Shown in pieces: positions 8,044-15,611 of a stretch of DNA of 51,774 nucleotides. The notes beneath the pieces are model-generated. The model had not been told where the DNA came from and searched no databases. It saw nothing but the letters and a program-made list of their open reading frames with translations. Source of the DNA: Bacteroidota bacterium (lineage in GTDB: Bacteria > Bacteroidota > Bacteroidia > Flavobacteriales > Weeksellaceae); contig JAEZYN010000109.1 in assembly GCA_023419095.1 (NCBI GenBank), positions 1 through 51,774 of the forward strand, in the 5' to 3' direction. The position numbers and the translations under genes were made by a program. Each line of letters begins with the position of its first letter. Position 1 is the first letter of the stretch.

Positions 8044-10587
8044 ATGTCTAAAAATCTTGTCATAGTAGAGTCGCCTGCGAAGGCGAAAACCATCCAAAAA
8101 TATTTAGGTAAAGATTTCGAAGTGAAGTCGAGCTTTGGCCATATCCGCGATTTGCCTAAAAAAGGAATGGGTATAGATTTGGCGACTTTTACGCCTGACT
8201 ATGAAGTGTCTGCGGACAAAAAGAAACTTGTTTCTGAACTTAAAGCCGCGGTGAAGAAAGCCGAAACTGTATGGCTTGCGTCTGATGAAGACCGGGAAGG
8301 TGAAGCTATTGCGTGGCATCTAGCTCAGGAACTTAAATTAAAAGAAGACAATACCCGCCGTATTGTTTTTCATGAAATCACAAAGAACGCGATCCTTAAA
8401 GCGATCGAAAATCCGCGTCAGATAGACCAAAATCTCGTTAACGCGCAGCAGGCAAGACGTGTGCTGGACCGCATCGTAGGTTTTGAAATGTCGCCCGTTC
8501 TTTGGAAAAAAGTGAAAACAGGCCTTTCCGCAGGTCGCGTTCAGTCTGTAGCCGTAAGATTAGTGGTTGAGCGCGAGCATGAAATTCGCGATTTCAAAGC
8601 CAAATCTACCTTTAAAGTGGACGGTGTTTTCTACAATAGTGAAAAACAGGAAATCGCTGCCAAACTTAAAAAAGATTTCGCGCAGGAAGCAGATGCCGAA
8701 AATTTCCTTTCTCAGGCACAGACTGTTGATTTTTCTGTACTGAATGTGGAGAAAAAACCGGGTTCACGTACGGCATCCGCGCCTTTCACTACCTCGACGC
8801 TGCAGCAGGAAGCGAGCAACCGTCTGGGATACGGCGTTACGACGACGATGCGTGTGGCACAGCGGCTTTATGAAGAAGGTTTCATTACTTATATGAGAAC
8901 CGACTCGGTGAATCTTTCACAGGAAGCCATCGAAGGTGCAAAGACACAGATTATTTCAGAGTTTGGCGAATCTTATTCCAAGCCACGAAACTATAACACA
9001 AAATCCGCGTCCGCGCAGGAAGCGCATGAAGCCATACGGCCCACCGATTTCACATTGAAAAGTATTCCGGATGTGCAGCTTAACAAGCTTTATCAGCTGA
9101 TCTACAAGCGTACGTTAGCTTCGCAGATGGCGAATGCAAAAATTGAAAAAACGGTAATTGAAATTGGAAACTCAAAACTTCCGCATCATTTTGAAGCGCA
9201 GGGAGAGGTGATTGTATTTGATGGTTTTCTGAAAGTTTACGGTATTACTAAAACTGACGAAGAAGACGAAGAAAACACAGAAAAACTACTGCCGAGAGTA
9301 TCTATAGGCGAAGCCTTAAGCTATAAAAAAATAGAAGCTACCGAAAAATATTCCCGCCCGCCCGCGCGCTATACAGAAGCCGGACTGGTGAAGAAACTGG
9401 AAGAACTTGGCATTGGCCGTCCTTCCACCTACGCGCCAACCATCCAGACGATTCAGAACCGTGAATATGTTGAAAAGAGAGAAGTGATGCCGCAGGAGCG
9501 CGAAATCATGAAAATCACGCTTTCGGAAAAAGATATTAAAAAACAGCTGCTGACTGAAAAATTCGGTGGCGACAAAAATAAATTTTTGCCAACCGACATA
9601 GGCGAGGTTGTAAACGACTTCCTTACGCAGAATTTTTCTGAAATTCTTGATTATGGCTTCACCGCTAAAGTAGAGCAGGATTTCGATGAAATTGCAAGCG
9701 GCGACGAAAAATGGAAAGATGTTTTGCAAGGTTTTTACAAAGATTTTCATCCAAAAATTGCCGATGTAGAAGAAAACGCCGATCGCGCCAATGGCGAGCG
9801 GATCCTGGGAGTAGATCCTAAGAGCGGTAGAAACGTTCTCACTCGGATCGGCAGATTCGGGCCAATGGTACAGATTGGTGAGCAGGATGATGAGGAAGCA
9901 CCGATATTTGCCAGCCTGATGCCTTCGCAGAATATCGCTACGATAACTCTTGAGGAAGCTCTCGAACTTTTCAAAGTTCCGTTTGACCTGCAGGATTTTG
10001 AGGGAAAACCAGTATCCGTGGGTGTGGGCCGCTTCGGGCCGTACGTAAAATGGGGCGATACCTTCATCAGTATTCCGCGCGGCGAGGAAGCACTATCGGT
10101 AACGCAGGAACGTGCGGAAGAGATCATTAAAGAAAAGCAGATTGCCGACGCACCTATCGCAACTTTTCAGGGCGAACCTGTAACGAAAGGAACGGGAAGG
10201 TTTGGTCCTTTTATTAAGTATAAATCTCTTTTTATCAATGTCCCGAAACGTTATGATTTTGAGAATCTGTCCCAAAACGATATCACGGAACTGATTGAGG
10301 CAAAACTCCACAAGGAGGCAAACCGCTACATCAGGCAGTGGGAAGACGAGAAAATTTCAATCGAAAATGGCCGCTGGGGACCTTTTATAAAGTTTGGTAA
10401 GGCGATGTTCAAGATCCCGAAAAACAAAAAGGACGAAAAATTTACCGCCGAAGAACTGGCCGAGGTTTCGCTGGATGAGGTGAAAAAATGGATTACTGCG
10501 CAGGACAAAAACGCTTTTAAAGAAAAAACGAAGAAAGCACCTGCCAAAAAAGCTTCCGCCAAAAAAACGCCGGCGAAGAAAAAATAA
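8044..10587 (+). CDS. topA: DNA topoisomerase I (type IA)
   Basis: Relaxes negative supercoils by a single-strand break and a 5'-phosphotyrosine link. The protein has 847 residues. The N-terminal TOPRIM domain starts at LVIVESPAKAKT and contains the metal-binding SDEDREGEAIAWH at about residues 79-91. The active-site Tyr is Y283 in FITYMRTDS. Instead of Cys4 zinc fingers, the C-terminal part carries four GRFGP or GRWGP repeats (about residues 601, 661, 717 and 776), followed by a Lys/Ala/Pro tail (KKAPAKKASAKKTPAKKK) that resembles histone H1 tails and probably binds DNA. The gene stands alone, with its own promoter motif and a strong terminator at 10610-10645. Confidence 0.97.
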   Translation: MSKNLVIVESPAKAKTIQKYLGKDFEVKSSFGHIRDLPKKGMGIDLATFTPDYEVSADKKKLVSELKAAVKKAETVWLASDEDREGEAIAWHLAQELKLKEDNTRRIVFHEITKNAILKAIENPRQIDQNLVNAQQARRVLDRIVGFEMSPVLWKKVKTGLSAGRVQSVAVRLVVEREHEIRDFKAKSTFKVDGVFYNSEKQEIAAKLKKDFAQEADAENFLSQAQTVDFSVLNVEKKPGSRTASAPFTTSTLQQEASNRLGYGVTTTMRVAQRLYEEGFITYMRTDSVNLSQEAIEGAKTQIISEFGESYSKPRNYNTKSASAQEAHEAIRPTDFTLKSIPDVQLNKLYQLIYKRTLASQMANAKIEKTVIEIGNSKLPHHFEAQGEVIVFDGFLKVYGITKTDEEDEENTEKLLPRVSIGEALSYKKIEATEKYSRPPARYTEAGLVKKLEELGIGRPSTYAPTIQTIQNREYVEKREVMPQEREIMKITLSEKDIKKQLLTEKFGGDKNKFLPTDIGEVVNDFLTQNFSEILDYGFTAKVEQDFDEIASGDEKWKDVLQGFYKDFHPKIADVEENADRANGERILGVDPKSGRNVLTRIGRFGPMVQIGEQDDEEAPIFASLMPSQNIATITLEEALELFKVPFDLQDFEGKPVSVGVGRFGPYVKWGDTFISIPRGEEALSVTQERAEEIIKEKQIADAPIATFQGEPVTKGTGRFGPFIKYKSLFINVPKRYDFENLSQNDITELIEAKLHKEANRYIRQWEDEKISIENGRWGPFIKFGKAMFKIPKNKKDEKFTAEELAEVSLDEVKKWITAQDKNAFKEKTKKAPAKKASAKKTPAKKK

Positions 10588-10609
10588 ATTTGACATTTCA
10601 ATATGTAAT

Positions 10610-10645
10610 AATGCGCTCTGAGACAGGTCAGTGCGCATTTTTTTT
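10610..10645 (+). terminator. Intrinsic terminator of topA
   Basis: AATGCGC (10610-10616) pairs with GCGCATT (10633-10639); after one T-T mismatch CTGA (10618-10621) pairs with TCAG (10628-10631), leaving a six-base loop. A run of eight or more T follows. It starts 22 bp after the topA stop codon. Confidence 0.85.
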
Positions 10646-10872
10646 GCCCATGAAACTGTGTTTACACGATAATAATCAAAAAAAAAGATGATAATTGAGC
10701 TAACGAATCCAAAATATTTCTAATTTTAACAATACAGAAATGTGCCGCAGGATATTTTAAGACGGAAAATTCAGAAAGACACGATGTGGTTTTCAAATTT
10801 TTATTTTTTAAAATCCTGTTTTTTTACCTAAAAATGTTAAACGTGGGTTTAATTTTTTAACCACTTTACCCG

Positions 10873-10907
10873 AAATCTGATTCAGTATATGCTAAATCAG
10901 ATTTTTT
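10873..10907 (+). terminator. Terminator-like hairpin in the gene-free region
   Basis: AAATCTGATT (10873-10882) pairs perfectly with AATCAGATTT (10895-10904) around a 12-base loop, followed by a short T run. It lies about 285 bp after topA. It may be a second topA terminator or the end of an unrecognised small RNA. Confidence 0.5.
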
Positions 10908-10991
10908 AAGTGAAAATTTCAGGTGTCATATTTAATGCATATTAAAATTTTATAAAATATAAAGATGTCCTGATAATGCCGATTTCGTGCG

Positions 10992-11030
10992 ATTTATATT
11001 CATTGCTAAGGGGTTACAATGAGTATAAAT
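10992..11030. other. Long hairpin with GGGG loop
   Basis: Bases 10992-11005 pair with 11017-11030 (14 pairs, one of them T-G), then a single bulged C at 11006, then TAA (11007-11009) with TTA (11014-11016) closing a GGGG loop. There is no T tract, so it is unlikely to be a terminator. It lies about 78 bp upstream of the promoter motif of the next gene and could be a regulatory site or a structured RNA. Confidence 0.5.
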
Positions 11031-11107
11031 TTAAGAATAGCAGGATAAGGGATTTAAAATATTATTCAAAAAAGGGGTTTTAACGGATAATATGTTGAAT
11101 ATATTTT

Positions 11108-11115
11108 TATATTTG
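11108..11115 (+). promoter_or_regulatory. Predicted -7 element of the T9SS protein gene
   Basis: TATATTTG, an exact TAnnTTTG match. The nearest upstream TTG is too close to be a normal -33 element. The predicted leader is about 100 nt. Confidence 0.55.
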
Positions 11116-11226
11116 CCGCACACAGATGAGAAAAAATTTATTGAGAAAAGGAGATGGGTTAATAAGCCATTAGAAACACAATAGATGTAAAAAAAATCAA
11201 ATCAAAATTTGAAAATTTTTTTTACA

Positions 11227-14200
11227 ATGATAAAACTTCATCTGTTAGTACTTTGCCTTATGGCAAATGCTGTGTTTTCGCAAACTGCGGATTACACAAA
11301 AGCGCCCAACAGCTATATTTACGATTTGGATCAGGCCAAGGTGCAAAACTTTGGTGGCCTGTTGATTCCCGTAAAAAAAGCATACGAGATGTGGGCGAAA
11401 TATCCTTATTTAAAAACCAATGGAAATCCTACGCCGATTCCTGCCGGAGTTCAGTCTGCCTCGATTTACTGGGAAGATGTTCCGGGACTGATTCGCAGTG
11501 TAAGTATAGTGTCTGCAGGTGCTGAAAGCGAAGCGCAAATGAAAGTGGAAGTTGACCCGGGCAAAGGTAAAGGCAATGCTATGGTTGCCTTCAAGGTTGA
11601 CGGTACCATTTACTGGAGCTGGCACATTTGGGTGACGGACAATCCGGAAAACGGCGTTGTTTACGGTCATGGCACTGAAACGGACATTGACGGAAACCCG
11701 ATCAACATACAGTACATGGACCGTAATCTTGGGGCGACGTCAAACGGTATTGTAGATCATCAGTGGAACAAAACTGGTGGTTTGATGTACGAATGGGGCC
11801 GCAAAGACCCTTTTCCTCCTTTGGTTTATAAAGATTCCGATTTTTACGCAATCACGGGCGAGGTCGGCAAGCTGCGTCATCCGCAGGTTGACCCTGTAAA
11901 TACCATTCCAGTGGTAGTGCGGCCATTCGATGAGATCGAAAAAAACATGCAGTATTCGGTAAATAATCCCATTAATTATATTGTAAATACTGATTCCGGC
12001 GGCAACTGGTTCAGTAGCAGCCGATACAAAGTGCCGGGCGCGAGTCCAAATTATATTACATGGGATCTGTGGTCGGATAATGCTAAAGGCGGTAACAGCA
12101 ATGGGAACAGTTCCAATCAGGCACTGAGCGAGGAAAGCCGTTCGTACGAGCTGAAATCTGAACTCGATCCGTGCCCGAGTGGCTGGAGGATACCCTCGTA
12201 CTACGGCCGTGAAACGCAGAACAATAATCTTGCTTTCTTCGGAAAAAAAGGCGACTGGAATAATGCGGATACCAATGTGATGAACCGACAGCTATTCCCC
12301 GATTCAGCCAATCCACATCTTAACGGAATAAAAGTTTACCCAGGCATCGGTATGGATTTTACCAATGCTGAAGGAGGTAACCGAAATATTGGAAAACTGC
12401 CGGTGCCCGGTGCCTACGTTTACTATCCGAATTCGGTGGCGCCAAATGCTCCGGTAGGCGTAATATTTCAGGATAATGCTGCCAATGGTGGCTGGTGGAG
12501 TTCTACTTTCGCCTACGATGGTGCACGGTTGTTTTCGATGATTTCTGATCCCGAGCGTACGAATACCAGTGTGGGTTTACATGCGATTTTTAATAATCAA
12601 ACAAATCCAACGCGCTCCGGAAACGCCGTTCGCTGCATGCGTGATCCAAATATGTCGAAGATCGGAGACTTTGCCACACAGTATTTCGATGCTGTCAAAG
12701 AAAATTATACAAAAGGTATTGATAATCCGAACTCCTATATTGTTGTAGGGCAATCTTCATTGCTGATTCCGGTAAACAAAGCCTTTGCAGTGCACAATCA
12801 ACTGCTTTCCGATCAAGAAATGCCGCGTACTGACCGTCTGTCCGCTAGTGTGGTGTGGAGCAGCTCTGTGAATCTGATCAAGAAGGTATCTGTAATTGTT
12901 GACGAAAATGATCCTCGCGATTCGCACATAGAAGTACTGCTGGATCCTGACTATCACGGAAACGCAGTAGTTGCACTACATAGCGGCAACAAAAATGGTC
13001 CGGCACTTTGGAGCTGGCATATCTGGGCGCCTGGTGATGATCCTACTGCCTACCCTGTAAGTTACACAACTGAAGAACCGCTACCTGTAACATACAATTT
13101 TGTAAACCCGACAACAAGCAAGCATCCGCCACTTACCACCGTATTTATGGACCGAAATCTCGGTGCCATCTTCCATGAAGTGGATACAGAAATGAGCAAC
13201 GGTCTGCATTACCAGTGGGGCAGAAAAGACCCTATTCCTGCTGCTGTGTCAAGCACAAGACGCCGCGTATTTTTAGGCGTTTCCACTACAAGTCAGAGTC
13301 TTACCAATTCACCAGTAAAAGCCGGTACATCCTACCGTGAACTTTCAGAATCAGTTTATGACAGTGAATTCACAGATTCATATTCCACATACGGTTCGCA
13401 AAACCCGGATCCGGTCAACAAAATTCGTGAAAACATCCGCTACTCTGTAGAAAATCCGTTCAGATTCTTATACCATGTAGGTATGGGTGCTCCTTTTGAT
13501 GGCGGTGATAAATACCAAAATGACCTTAGCCAGATTCGGGACTGGGTTTCCGATGAGGCTGCGCAGGCATCAGACCGATGGGGACACGGCGACAAAAAAT
13601 CACCATTTGACCCATGCCCGGAAGGATGGCGCGTGCCAGATGTTTCATTTACAAATCTTTACACTGGTTCTAAAGGTACTTCGCCGTGGTACAATGGCTA
13701 CAGAGCAGATGCATACGGAAAACCCGGTGTCATCCAGGATCAGTGGCACAGCATTCAGCCTTTTTACGGTGGCGAATATGTCGGACAGATGGGCTGGAAA
13801 TTTGATGATCCAACATTTAATATCGGTCAGTTCCCGATGGACGGAATCCGCGGTGAACTGGGTGAATATAAAGTGAAAATTGCAAGAACAGGTCTTTGGA
13901 CGGCCTCAATGGCAGACCTCAATACAGGCTTTGCGTTGGCAATGCTTTTCCAGGATGATAAAGTGCAGACCGGAACCGGGGTTTATCCGCAGGCAGGTAT
14001 GAGCGTCCGATGTGCAAAAGACGAAAAGAGACTGCTTGGAGACACTGCCGATAAAAATAAACCTGCACCTGTAAGACCGGTAGTTATTCCCCGTGAATTG
14101 CCTGCAGCACGACCTGAAGTGCAGGTTTCGCCAAACCCGTTCAAAAACGATTTCTCATTAATCAATGCTGAGGGTTCGGCTTACGAAATCTATGATTTCA

Positions 14201-14334
14201 GTGGAAAACTGGTACAGAAAGGCGTAGCAGGAAGCGGAAACGTGGCTGCGCCGGGCTTGCCAAAAGGTGCATACGTCATCAAAATCACCAGGAAAGACGG
14301 TGCAGTTGTAAGTAAAAAACTCATCAAGAACTAG
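11227..14334 (+). CDS. Large secreted protein with two FISUMP-like repeats and a T9SS type A sorting domain
   Basis: A 1035-residue protein with an N-terminal signal peptide (MIKLHLLVLCLMANAVFSQ). I chose ATG 11227 over an in-frame TTG at 11209 because it starts the signal peptide directly. The body holds two copies of the same long module (about residues 20-480 and 495-965). Each begins with NSYI and LLIPV, passes through GNA-V and WSWHIW, then MDRNLGA, QWGRKDP or EWGRKDP, DPCP-GWR-P, and ends with VRC. The second half of the module resembles the Fibrobacter major paralogous (FISUMP) domain. The C terminus (from VQVSPNPF to VSKKLIKN) is a type A T9SS sorting signal, so it is probably exported through the outer membrane and anchored or released. 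The function of the modules is unknown. It is a single-gene unit bounded by terminators. Confidence 0.9.
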   Translation: MIKLHLLVLCLMANAVFSQTADYTKAPNSYIYDLDQAKVQNFGGLLIPVKKAYEMWAKYPYLKTNGNPTPIPAGVQSASIYWEDVPGLIRSVSIVSAGAESEAQMKVEVDPGKGKGNAMVAFKVDGTIYWSWHIWVTDNPENGVVYGHGTETDIDGNPINIQYMDRNLGATSNGIVDHQWNKTGGLMYEWGRKDPFPPLVYKDSDFYAITGEVGKLRHPQVDPVNTIPVVVRPFDEIEKNMQYSVNNPINYIVNTDSGGNWFSSSRYKVPGASPNYITWDLWSDNAKGGNSNGNSSNQALSEESRSYELKSELDPCPSGWRIPSYYGRETQNNNLAFFGKKGDWNNADTNVMNRQLFPDSANPHLNGIKVYPGIGMDFTNAEGGNRNIGKLPVPGAYVYYPNSVAPNAPVGVIFQDNAANGGWWSSTFAYDGARLFSMISDPERTNTSVGLHAIFNNQTNPTRSGNAVRCMRDPNMSKIGDFATQYFDAVKENYTKGIDNPNSYIVVGQSSLLIPVNKAFAVHNQLLSDQEMPRTDRLSASVVWSSSVNLIKKVSVIVDENDPRDSHIEVLLDPDYHGNAVVALHSGNKNGPALWSWHIWAPGDDPTAYPVSYTTEEPLPVTYNFVNPTTSKHPPLTTVFMDRNLGAIFHEVDTEMSNGLHYQWGRKDPIPAAVSSTRRRVFLGVSTTSQSLTNSPVKAGTSYRELSESVYDSEFTDSYSTYGSQNPDPVNKIRENIRYSVENPFRFLYHVGMGAPFDGGDKYQNDLSQIRDWVSDEAAQASDRWGHGDKKSPFDPCPEGWRVPDVSFTNLYTGSKGTSPWYNGYRADAYGKPGVIQDQWHSIQPFYGGEYVGQMGWKFDDPTFNIGQFPMDGIRGELGEYKVKIARTGLWTASMADLNTGFALAMLFQDDKVQTGTGVYPQAGMSVRCAKDEKRLLGDTADKNKPAPVRPVVIPRELPAARPEVQVSPNPFKNDFSLINAEGSAYEIYDFSGKLVQKGVAGSGNVAAPGLPKGAYVIKITRKDGAVVSKKLIKN

Positions 14335-14376
14335 CCGAATGAATGATTAAATGATTGAATGATTTTTCATTTGAGA

Positions 14377-14412
14377 GCCGCCCAAACCTGTATGGTTTGG
14401 GCGGCTTTTGTT
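14377..14412 (+). terminator. Strong intrinsic terminator of the T9SS protein gene
   Basis: GCCGCCCAAACC (14377-14388) pairs perfectly over 12 bp with GGTTTGGGCGGC (14394-14405) around a five-base loop, followed by TTTTGTTT. It separates this gene from the polysaccharide operon. Confidence 0.92.
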
Positions 14413-14449
14413 TGAAAAAGTCATTTTGGGGCGGCACCAACTTTTTCGT

Positions 14450-14457
14450 TACTTTTG
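14450..14457 (+). promoter_or_regulatory. Predicted -7 element for the arginase-like gene and the polysaccharide operon
   Basis: TACTTTTG matches TAnnTTTG and lies 54 bp before the ATG at 14512. With small gaps downstream, it could drive transcription through the whole series to wzc. Confidence 0.55.
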
Positions 14458-14478
14458 TGCGGTCTGGCCCTGGCCGGC

Positions 14479-14498
14479 ATTTTTTAATATTAAAAAAA
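14479..14498. promoter_or_regulatory. Perfect 20-bp palindrome in the leader
   Basis: ATTTTTTAAT is followed directly by its inverse ATTAAAAAAT. It lies between the predicted -7 element and the start codon, 13 bp before the ATG. It may be an operator or a weak RNA hairpin; the A/T-only content lowers its significance. Confidence 0.4.
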
Positions 14499-14511
14499 TA
14501 CTGTAATCCCA

Positions 14512-15594
14512 ATGGATTTAGAAGATTTGCTGATACCTGCCAAAAAATTTAAGTCTGAAAAATGGCAGCTTGGCAGCCTGATCACAGACCGTATGCAGGA
14601 AGGTGGTATTGCACTTATTTTCTGCTCAGATTTTCGGGGCCATGAAGACGGAAGTGCCGAAGTTTTAGATTATTTCGAAGTCAGACGTGAGCTTTACAAA
14701 CTTTCAAAACTTGATTTTAGCTTACCAGTCTGCGATCTCGGTGCTCTGATCTCCGGCAAATCGCATGCAGATACGCATTTTGTACTGCAGGAACTGCTTT
14801 TGGCCTGTTTTAAAAAAGATATAGTCCCGATCGTCATCGGTGGCAGCAACGATCTTTCCTATTCACTTTTTTCAGCTTTAAACCTTTACAGGCAGAATCT
14901 TACTTACACGCAAATCTCAAATATAGTTTCGCTCGCCGGGAATACCGGCGAGATCTCGGAGAAGAATTTTTTAACTAAAATTTTCAGCGACTCAAGCTTC
15001 AGCCTCAAAAATTATCATCATTTAGCTTATCAAAAACACCTGAATGAGGTAGATTCGGTGCGTCTGATGAAAGAAGTCGATTTTGATGTGGTGCGTCTGG
15101 CCGAAATGATGAACAGTACCGAAAATACCGAACATTTCTTCCGGCGTGCAGACTTGGTAACGGTAAATTGTGATGCCGTAGAAAGTTTTAGCGGCGCATT
15201 TTCGGTAAGCCCGCAGGTGAACGGTCTGAACCGCCGCGAAATCTGTGCGTACATGAAGGAAGTAGGCCTTAGTGAAAATTTGGCCTCTGCCGGAATTTTT
15301 AATTTTAATTCCCGTTCGGCTTCACAGCTGAATCATCAGCTGTTGGCACAAATGATCTGGCATATGGTAGAAGGCATAAATATTCAGCGGTCTCACCCAA
15401 AGGAACGGCAGTTCGAAACATTTTGGATCATGTCAGACGACACCCAATATGCCTTCCAGCGCGACAGTTTCAGCGGGTTGTGGTATTTTGGCTCCGACGA
15501 AAACCGTGAAAACCTGATTCCGTGCTCACGACAGGAGTATGAGGCGGCAATCCGCGGAGATCTGCCTGCACGGCTGTTCAAATCCACCATCTGA
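14512..15594 (+). CDS. Arginase/formimidoylglutamase-fold protein without metal ligands
   Basis: A 360-residue member of the arginase/HutG superfamily by overall pattern, including IVPIVIGGSNDLSYS and the SENLASAGIFNFN and QMIWHMVEGI blocks of Bacteroidota homologues. Enzymes of the fold bind two Mn ions through GGxHD, DAHxD and DxDxxDP motifs. Here these read GGSND (N113 for His), LAGNT (141-145) and NCDAVES (219-225), so nearly all ligands are missing and hydrolysis is unlikely. Such proteins are often annotated as formimidoylglutamase; from memory, relatives in other Flavobacteriia lie near topA and gldK. Here it ends 17 bp before the polysaccharide genes on the same strand. Its role is unknown and may be structural or regulatory. 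Confidence 0.8.
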   Translation: MDLEDLLIPAKKFKSEKWQLGSLITDRMQEGGIALIFCSDFRGHEDGSAEVLDYFEVRRELYKLSKLDFSLPVCDLGALISGKSHADTHFVLQELLLACFKKDIVPIVIGGSNDLSYSLFSALNLYRQNLTYTQISNIVSLAGNTGEISEKNFLTKIFSDSSFSLKNYHHLAYQKHLNEVDSVRLMKEVDFDVVRLAEMMNSTENTEHFFRRADLVTVNCDAVESFSGAFSVSPQVNGLNRREICAYMKEVGLSENLASAGIFNFNSRSASQLNHQLLAQMIWHMVEGINIQRSHPKERQFETFWIMSDDTQYAFQRDSFSGLWYFGSDENRENLIPCSRQEYEAAIRGDLPARLFKSTI

Positions 15595-15611
15595 AAAAAA
15601 ACAAGCCGATA

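Larger units (their letters stand above)
10646..11226. other. AT-rich gene-free region upstream of the T9SS protein
   Basis: I see no credible coding sequence here. The region contains a second terminator-like hairpin (10873-10907), a long hairpin without a T tract (10992-11030), a TAnnTTTG promoter motif (11108-11115) and a leader of about 100 nt before the ATG at 11227. The composition is much more AT-rich than the flanking genes. It may hold a small RNA or long-range regulatory sites, but I found no -7 motif placed to drive an RNA ending at 10907. Confidence 0.6.

Noticed and set aside
9316..9750. Antisense 144-codon open frame within topA
   Set aside because: It is a shadow of the conserved topA frame, with low-complexity Phe-rich composition and no motif.
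13487..13876. Overlapping 129-codon frame in the T9SS protein gene
   Set aside because: The main frame has clear repeated motifs across the same bases; the alternative has none.
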